From IMG/VR virus record IMGVR_UViG_3300045747_000527, positions 124,001-188,000 of that record: a stretch of 64,000 nt of DNA; one strand, given 5' to 3'. The translations under genes and the position numbers were made by a program. Below, piece by piece: positions 60,094-64,000 of the stretch. The number at the start of each line of letters is the position of its first letter. Position 1 is the stretch's first letter. The notes under the pieces are model-generated. The model was not told the origin of the DNA, ran no database searches, and saw only the letters and a program-made list of their open reading frames with translations. This DNA comes from a virus.

Positions 60094-60098
60094 CCGCC

Positions 60099-60275
60099 AT
60101 GACTGGCTATTCAGAGAAGCCGCACACCCAAAGTGAGCACGTCAATGAGGCACACGTGCTCACAGAAGCGGGAGTCTACTGCGTGTGTCGGCTAGGCACG
60201 TGTACGAAAGCACAATATGAAAAGTGCCAAAAGCTACGTCTCCAACGGGACAAGGGAGCGAAGCATGAGATCTGA
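60099..60275 (+). CDS. Small Cys-containing protein (58 aa)
   Basis: MTGYSEKPHTQSEHVNEAHV, then YCVCRLGTCTKAQYEKCQK with four Cys. Follows the previous stop by five bases; its end overlaps the next start. Unknown. Confidence 0.6.
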   Translation: MTGYSEKPHTQSEHVNEAHVLTEAGVYCVCRLGTCTKAQYEKCQKLRLQRDKGAKHEI

Positions 60276-60459
60276 CAGAATATGGCGTATGTGGCGAGGG
60301 CACAAAGTCTGGATAGTCAGACAAGACTCAGGTGCCTTCGGCACAACGCCAGACTTCACCAGAGCCAGCGAGTTTGATCCCGAGGAGTCCGCCGCCCTAG
60401 TACGGCTCCTCAATGCCCAGAGCCACGAAGAGCGTGGCCCTTGGGCCGCAGAGTATTAG
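60265..60459 (+). CDS. Small hypothetical protein (64 aa)
   Basis: Start MRSDRIWRMWRGHKVW with GGGAG upstream. Beta then helix. Last gene of this unit. Unknown. Confidence 0.65.
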   Translation: MRSDRIWRMWRGHKVWIVRQDSGAFGTTPDFTRASEFDPEESAALVRLLNAQSHEERGPWAAEY

Positions 60460-60460
60460 A

Positions 60461-60495
60461 GACGAGCTGCCTGTAGGCAGCTTTTCTCTAGCCCT
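60461..60495 (+). terminator. Intrinsic terminator
   Basis: GAGCTGCCT-GT-AGGCAGCTTT followed by TCTCTAGCCC. Confidence 0.85.
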
Positions 60496-60520
60496 GCGTG
60501 CGTAATTCCAGGGGGCATGT

Positions 60521-60529
60521 GGGTATAAG
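60521..60529 (+). promoter_or_regulatory. GGGTATAAG promoter
   Basis: 17 bases upstream of the 139-aa gene; TAATT about 15 bases before the core. Confidence 0.82.
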
Positions 60530-60545
60530 AAGATTAGGAGGAACC

Positions 60546-60965
60546 ATGCTCACAGACGATCAAATAAAACACCTGTTTAACCCTGGCGCTTTAGCTATGA
60601 CAACTGACGCGCTCGAAGCAGTCTCGGTCGCACTAGGCGAGGAAGTGGTTGACGAGTTCTCCTGTTTCTTCAGAAAGCTTGGGTACCACGTGACCTGGGA
60701 CTATGACAGGAAGGGTAAGTACTATGAGATCTATACCCAGGATGAGCCCGACCATCCTGGGCGCTTGATCTGCCAGTGCCCTTTTGGCATTCCGCTCTCA
60801 GTGGTTCTCCAAGACCTGCCCTGGTGGGCCGAGGACAAAAAGGGGGACAGCGGGGTGGACTACGTTGTCAACGGCAAATTAGCTGACGTAGCTGCTATCT
60901 GGGAACAGGTCAAAATTCATCAGGCCAATGAGAAAGAAAATGATCAAGCTGCTGCTCTGCCTTAG
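60546..60965 (+). CDS. Hypothetical protein (139 aa)
   Basis: Start MLTDDQIKHLFNPGAL with GGAGG upstream. Alpha/beta, with GYHVTWDYDRKGKYYEIYTQ and an acidic C-terminus. Overlaps the lipoprotein gene by 38 bases. Unknown. Confidence 0.66.
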   Translation: MLTDDQIKHLFNPGALAMTTDALEAVSVALGEEVVDEFSCFFRKLGYHVTWDYDRKGKYYEIYTQDEPDHPGRLICQCPFGIPLSVVLQDLPWWAEDKKGDSGVDYVVNGKLADVAAIWEQVKIHQANEKENDQAAALP

Positions 60966-61323
60966 TCTGCTGACTGCCTGCAAAGACGAAGGCATCCGTC
61001 AGCTGATCTACCCTGGCTCTCAAGTAGACGCTGCAAGCTCGTCTGAGCTACAGACGGTGCTCGACAGACTCAACGTGTGTTCGAGGCTATACGCGGACAC
61101 GACTGCCGATTACCTAAGGCACATGAGAGCAGATCACCTGGAAAAGGAGAATCCGCCTGAAGATGGGCACACCTACCCAGCGTGGCCATTCGAGCGGCCG
61201 GATGGGTGGGTAAAGGTCGAGTACGTCTGCCCCACTGGAAAGTACACCTCAAAGTGCAGGACCACTGAGTGGTTCCACGAACATCCATCAGCCATTCTTC
61301 CGAATGGCAAACTAGCGAAGTGA
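60928..61323 (+). CDS. Putative phage lipoprotein (131 aa)
   Basis: MRKKMIKLLLCLSLLTACKD is a type II signal peptide with lipobox LTAC. The mature part is charged and has two more Cys (VCSRLY, CPTGKYTSKC). It would sit on the inner or outer membrane. Possible roles: outer-membrane spanin or superinfection exclusion; no partner i-spanin seen. A second Met at residue 5 is an alternative start. Confidence 0.7.
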   Translation: MRKKMIKLLLCLSLLTACKDEGIRQLIYPGSQVDAASSSELQTVLDRLNVCSRLYADTTADYLRHMRADHLEKENPPEDGHTYPAWPFERPDGWVKVEYVCPTGKYTSKCRTTEWFHEHPSAILPNGKLAK

Positions 61324-61331
61324 GGAACACC

Positions 61332-61778
61332 ATGCCTTTGATCATTGCAAGAACCCTACTCGCGGAGCGCCTAGTAGAGACTCCGATCTTTGAGTGTTCT
61401 GTGTGTCACAGACAAGACCAGTGCATGACCCTTATTGTTCAGCATTACGTTGACGTGCACATGGCAACGAAAGAAATCCCCGTGGATATCCACTGCTCGC
61501 TGAGGTCTAGGGACCTTTCTGTGCGGTGGTTCGCCACCAAGGAGGAGGCAGAGCTGTGGATGGCTAAAGCCGCAGAGAGCAAGTGGCGCGACTACCCGAT
61601 CAAAGTCAACTGGGAAGGGGAAGGGTGGTACTACATAGAGAAGTACGTAGATGGGAGGGGCGACAATGCTGTGCTCGTCGCCTCTATTCGCTACCGCGCA
61701 CATACGCTCGCCGAGGAGATCAAAGATAAATCAGGAGAGCTCAAGACCCTGAACGCCCTGGGGAGGTTCATCGGATGA
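61332..61778 (+). CDS. Hypothetical protein with Cys pair (148 aa)
   Basis: Start MPLIIARTLLAERLVET, GAGGA upstream. FECSVCHRQDQC and a later HYVDVHM give Cys/His. Then alpha/beta with aromatic WEGEGWYYIEKYV. Unknown. Confidence 0.66.
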   Translation: MPLIIARTLLAERLVETPIFECSVCHRQDQCMTLIVQHYVDVHMATKEIPVDIHCSLRSRDLSVRWFATKEEAELWMAKAAESKWRDYPIKVNWEGEGWYYIEKYVDGRGDNAVLVASIRYRAHTLAEEIKDKSGELKTLNALGRFIG

Positions 61779-62101
61779 GAGCGAAAGACATCAGGGCTAT
61801 GAACATGGCTCTCACGAAGGTAGACCTGCACTACCTCAACATAGAAGCGGCTGATCGGAATGAGGAGCCTATTCTAGTAGAGATAGCCAAGGCGATGACA
61901 CTGGCCCTGCTGCACAAGGAAATCGAAGCACGCGTAGTCTGCGACACCGTAGCAGATTACGCTAAGGCGGTGCTCCTATTCTCAACAGGCAGATTGGGCA
62001 AGGACCACGGGGGCAAATGGGCCAAGGACACACTTGAGCTGCCAAACGGCAGCGCCGTAGTAGTCATACTCAGGGTGAACAGCCAACGCACCCTGTGGTA
62101 G
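61775..62101 (+). CDS. Hypothetical protein (108 aa)
   Basis: ATGA overlap with the gene before. Helical (LVEIAKAMTLALLHKEIEAR). Last gene before a terminator. Unknown. Confidence 0.66.
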   Translation: MRAKDIRAMNMALTKVDLHYLNIEAADRNEEPILVEIAKAMTLALLHKEIEARVVCDTVADYAKAVLLFSTGRLGKDHGGKWAKDTLELPNGSAVVVILRVNSQRTLW

Positions 62102-62102
62102 G

Positions 62103-62141
62103 GGAGACCCCCAGCTCACAAGCTGGGGCCTTCTTTTGCCT
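62103..62141 (+). terminator. Intrinsic terminator
   Basis: CCCCAGCTCACAAGCTGGGG hairpin followed by CCTTCTTTTGCC. Confidence 0.85.
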
Positions 62142-62160
62142 GCAAATTAGATCACTCCCT

Positions 62161-62169
62161 GGGTATAAG
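62161..62169 (+). promoter_or_regulatory. GGGTATAAG promoter
   Basis: 19 bases upstream of the 83-aa gene; CAAATT about 17 bases before the core. Confidence 0.82.
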
Positions 62170-62187
62170 TACCCCAGGAGACTTCTA

Positions 62188-62439
62188 ATGCACATACGCA
62201 AACGGCCTAGCAAATGCGGCCACCGATTTGCCTGTTCCTACGGGCACGTAGACCACAAGCGGAAGCTATGCACGGTGTGGTGGTGCCCAGAGTGCGGCGC
62301 TCTCTGCGTCCGCCACAAGCACAAACCTGGACGACCATCACGCAAAGAGTACGAGTGGGTCCCTACAGGACCGTGGCCCCTAATCCCGAGAGGAATCAAA
62401 CACGATGATACAAGATCGACCCCCAACCAAGTGTCCTAA
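62188..62439 (+). CDS. Cys/His-rich protein (83 aa)
   Basis: Start MHIRKRPSKCGHRFAC with AGGAG upstream. CGHRFACSYGHVDHKRKLC and WWCPECGALCVRHKHK give a dense zinc-binding region in the first 55 residues. Unknown. Confidence 0.68.
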   Translation: MHIRKRPSKCGHRFACSYGHVDHKRKLCTVWWCPECGALCVRHKHKPGRPSRKEYEWVPTGPWPLIPRGIKHDDTRSTPNQVS

Positions 62440-62635
62440 ATGCGGATGCACCGCCTTCGTTAGTCCGGTGTATTGCAAGGGGCACACAGGGCCGACCCCC
62501 TGCCTCCACGATACCAGAGTCGTAACGGAGCACCTCACCTATACGTGCGCTACGTGTCTCTACGAAGTTGCGGTGAAATGCCTGGACGCACCCAAGGAGT
62601 CGCCGGCTGTTCAGCCAACCAAACGCAAGAAGTAG
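62405..62635 (+). CDS. Zinc-ribbon protein (76 aa)
   Basis: CPKCGCTAFVSPVYCKGH and YTCATCLYEV form a ribbon. 35-base overlap with the previous gene. Unknown. Confidence 0.68.
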   Translation: MIQDRPPTKCPKCGCTAFVSPVYCKGHTGPTPCLHDTRVVTEHLTYTCATCLYEVAVKCLDAPKESPAVQPTKRKK

Positions 62636-62649
62636 GTAATCCACGAGAA

Positions 62650-62682
62650 AGGAGGGCGTAACAGCCCTCCTTTCTTTTTCAG
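62650..62682 (+). terminator. Intrinsic terminator
   Basis: AAAGGAGGGC-GTAACA-GCCCTCCTTTC followed by TTTTTC. The next gene starts 11 bases later without a visible promoter, so some readthrough is likely. Confidence 0.82.
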
Positions 62683-62692
62683 GGAGGATTCA

Positions 62693-63052
62693 ATGCCAAG
62701 GCCTAAACCAAACACACCCTATGTAGCGCCGAAGTTCTACGGCATGTCCATCCCCAGAACGGAATACGAGGGAGGCACCTGGCTGGATAGAGAAGAGCTG
62801 GCCTACAACACCCACACAGGCTCGGTCACCAAATCCAACCGCCGCGCACGTGCAATATGCTTCGACGGCAAGCTACGCACGTTCAGGGTCGGCATCCCTG
62901 ACACGTTCTTCAGCATCCCAGCGGCGGGCGAGATCAACAGTCAGTACATGCGCGGGTGGGTAGAGATCAAAGATAACAAGGTAGTGTTCCACCGACAAAG
63001 CAAATACAAAGGAGTGGCTAATGAAAACGATTCGGGCACACCACATTCCTAG
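62693..63052 (+). CDS. Hypothetical protein (119 aa)
   Basis: GGGAGG upstream. Beta-rich (KLRTFRVGIPDTFFSIPAAG), basic. Overlaps the next gene by 32 bases. Unknown. Confidence 0.66.
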   Translation: MPRPKPNTPYVAPKFYGMSIPRTEYEGGTWLDREELAYNTHTGSVTKSNRRARAICFDGKLRTFRVGIPDTFFSIPAAGEINSQYMRGWVEIKDNKVVFHRQSKYKGVANENDSGTPHS

Positions 63053-63317
63053 AGACTCACTGTTCCTCATAAAGACGCACAAAGGGGCTCAGGTTCTTTC
63101 CGTGGGCGTTACTGAGATGCATCGAGAGCCCTGTGTTTGGTTGCTCGTAGATCTGGACGCACCACCAATCGCTCGGGCATTTGCGAGAAAAGAAACAGGC
63201 GACACCTGGGACGATGAAGAGGGGGTGGAGACAACGTTCGTTGGAACGTACCAAGATCGATTCTACATATTCCATGTGTTTGATCTTGGAGAAAGAGGAC
63301 TCGAATGGCTAAAGTAA
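63021..63317 (+). CDS. Hypothetical protein (98 aa)
   Basis: AAGGAG upstream. MKTIRAHHIPRDSLFLIKTH, beta-rich with an acidic patch (DTWDDEEGVETTF). Overlaps the next gene by 13 bases. Unknown. Confidence 0.66.
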   Translation: MKTIRAHHIPRDSLFLIKTHKGAQVLSVGVTEMHREPCVWLLVDLDAPPIARAFARKETGDTWDDEEGVETTFVGTYQDRFYIFHVFDLGERGLEWLK

Positions 63318-63577
63318 TGATCCAACTAGAGATAACCGCTCATGGGTATCACACGGTTGAGGTGGAAGAAGAACTGGTCAAGCATCTATTGGACGCAGAC
63401 GGCGAGGAGTTCGACCCCGACGCAGTAGATGACCTGCCCATGGCCATCAACCGTTTCAGTGCTACAGAAGCCTACGCCGCCATAGACGCCGCGGTGGACT
63501 TCGGAGCCGTCATCAGAGAGATGGACTATGAGGTGTCCGAGATGGACCTGATAACCAAGGAGCCTAGCGACGTATGA
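63305..63577 (+). CDS. Hypothetical acidic protein (90 aa)
   Basis: AAAGAGGA upstream. MAKVMIQLEITAHGYHTVEV, acidic alpha/beta (DADGEEFDPDAVDDLPMAIN). Unknown. Confidence 0.66.
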   Translation: MAKVMIQLEITAHGYHTVEVEEELVKHLLDADGEEFDPDAVDDLPMAINRFSATEAYAAIDAAVDFGAVIREMDYEVSEMDLITKEPSDV

Positions 63578-63620
63578 ACTGTGGAGAAGTAAGACGAACC
63601 ACTCGCCCAGAAGGGGACTC

Positions 63621-64000
63621 ATGAAAAAGAAATGGCCCAAAGCCAAGCAGTCAACGGTTGCTGAGATCAAAGCGGCAGAGGCAGCCAAGAAACCTGAAAA
63701 GCTGTTCACAGTAGGGTCCGGTAAAGCTGCCGACTGGGCTGAGCAAGTAAAGAACCAGTACCGGGACATGGTGGTGCTGGTACACCCGGACGCAAACCCG
63801 GATATAGCTGAGGCCGGAGACGTGATGGGGGCTTTGAACGTCCTGCATGACTTGGCCCAAAAGAAGATCGCGGAGAACATGTGGGGTAAGTCCTCCATCA
63901 CCATTACCTTCGACAAGGGCCGCACGATCACAGACGTGGAACCCTTCAGTAAGGGGGACATCGGTGACATATACAAGGGCATCCTTGATGGCAAGACTGT
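63621..64000 (+). CDS. J-domain-like HPD protein, N-terminal part (cut by window edge)
   Basis: At least 126 residues, AAGGGG upstream. VKNQYRDMVVLVHPDANPD (residues ~45-63) carries the HPD tripeptide in a J-domain-like helix-loop-helix, followed by ALNVLHDLAQKKI. Then a beta-rich segment ending GDIGDIYKGILDGKTV, which resembles the Gly-rich loop of protein-kinase-like folds. The rest lies beyond the window, so a J-domain/kinase-like fusion is only suggested. Confidence 0.6.
   Translation, partial: MKKKWPKAKQSTVAEIKAAEAAKKPEKLFTVGSGKAADWAEQVKNQYRDMVVLVHPDANPDIAEAGDVMGALNVLHDLAQKKIAENMWGKSSITITFDKGRTITDVEPFSKGDIGDIYKGILDGKT

Overview
This window is a contiguous piece of a large tailed double-stranded DNA bacteriophage (Caudoviricetes). 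The evidence is dense, mostly small genes in overlapping operons, many small Cys-rich zinc-ribbon proteins of unknown role, phage-typical enzymes (RNase HII, thymidylate kinase, GroES-like co-chaperonin, DNA ligase, MazG-like pyrophosphohydrolase, lytic transglycosylase), HNH homing endonucleases, and about 40 tRNA genes covering all 20 amino acids. No rRNA, integrase, transposase or CRISPR array was seen. The host cannot be named; a PhaR-type PHB-regulator domain and a WGR-ligase hint at a proteobacterial or myxobacterial-type host, but this is inference.

Layout. (1) 1-19.5 kb: almost wholly minus strand; the end of a structural block (a probable baseplate/tail gene cut by the window edge and a 1018-residue Gly/Ala-rich virion-like protein), a PhaR-like regulator, then a long run of small unknown genes with a WGR-ATP-ligase inserted on the plus strand, a GroES-like gene and rnhB. 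(2) 19.5-26 kb: lytic transglycosylase, thymidylate kinase, a TSCPD-domain protein, a winged-helix/H1-like protein facing a ParB-like protein across an operator-like palindrome, a HAD phosphatase, and a structured minus-strand ncRNA. (3) 26-43 kb: the tRNA array, all on the minus strand, interspersed with four HNH and one PD-(D/E)XK-like endonuclease genes, a PTH2-type peptidyl-tRNA hydrolase, a DEDD exonuclease, a sigma-70-family factor, orotate phosphoribosyltransferase (plus strand), and several structured non-coding segments. (4) 43-45 kb: papain-like protease and zinc-ribbon genes, minus strand. (5) 45-64 kb: mostly plus-strand short operons, each with its own promoter and terminator, flanking a gene-poor, repeat-bearing segment at about 52.3-53.5 kb that is a candidate replication origin; the window ends inside a gene with a J-domain-like HPD motif.

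Gene control looks unusually legible. About 20 start sites share the element GGTATAAG (usually GGGTATAAG) without a recognisable -35 TTGACA, and the window encodes a sigma factor that could read it. Operons end in GC hairpins whose U-run carries a conserved tail (TTTCTYTAGCCC or TTTCTTTTGCCC).

The most unusual part is the RNA content: a tRNA whose T-arm/3' acceptor half lies upstream of its 5' acceptor/D-arm half (circular permutation), a 66-nt tRNA lacking a normal anticodon arm, a 91-nt tRNA with two anticodon-like hairpins, tRNAs with aberrant T-loops, several tRNA-sized degenerate structures, and at least four larger structured ncRNA candidates. All RNA calls are by eye; covariance searches were not possible.
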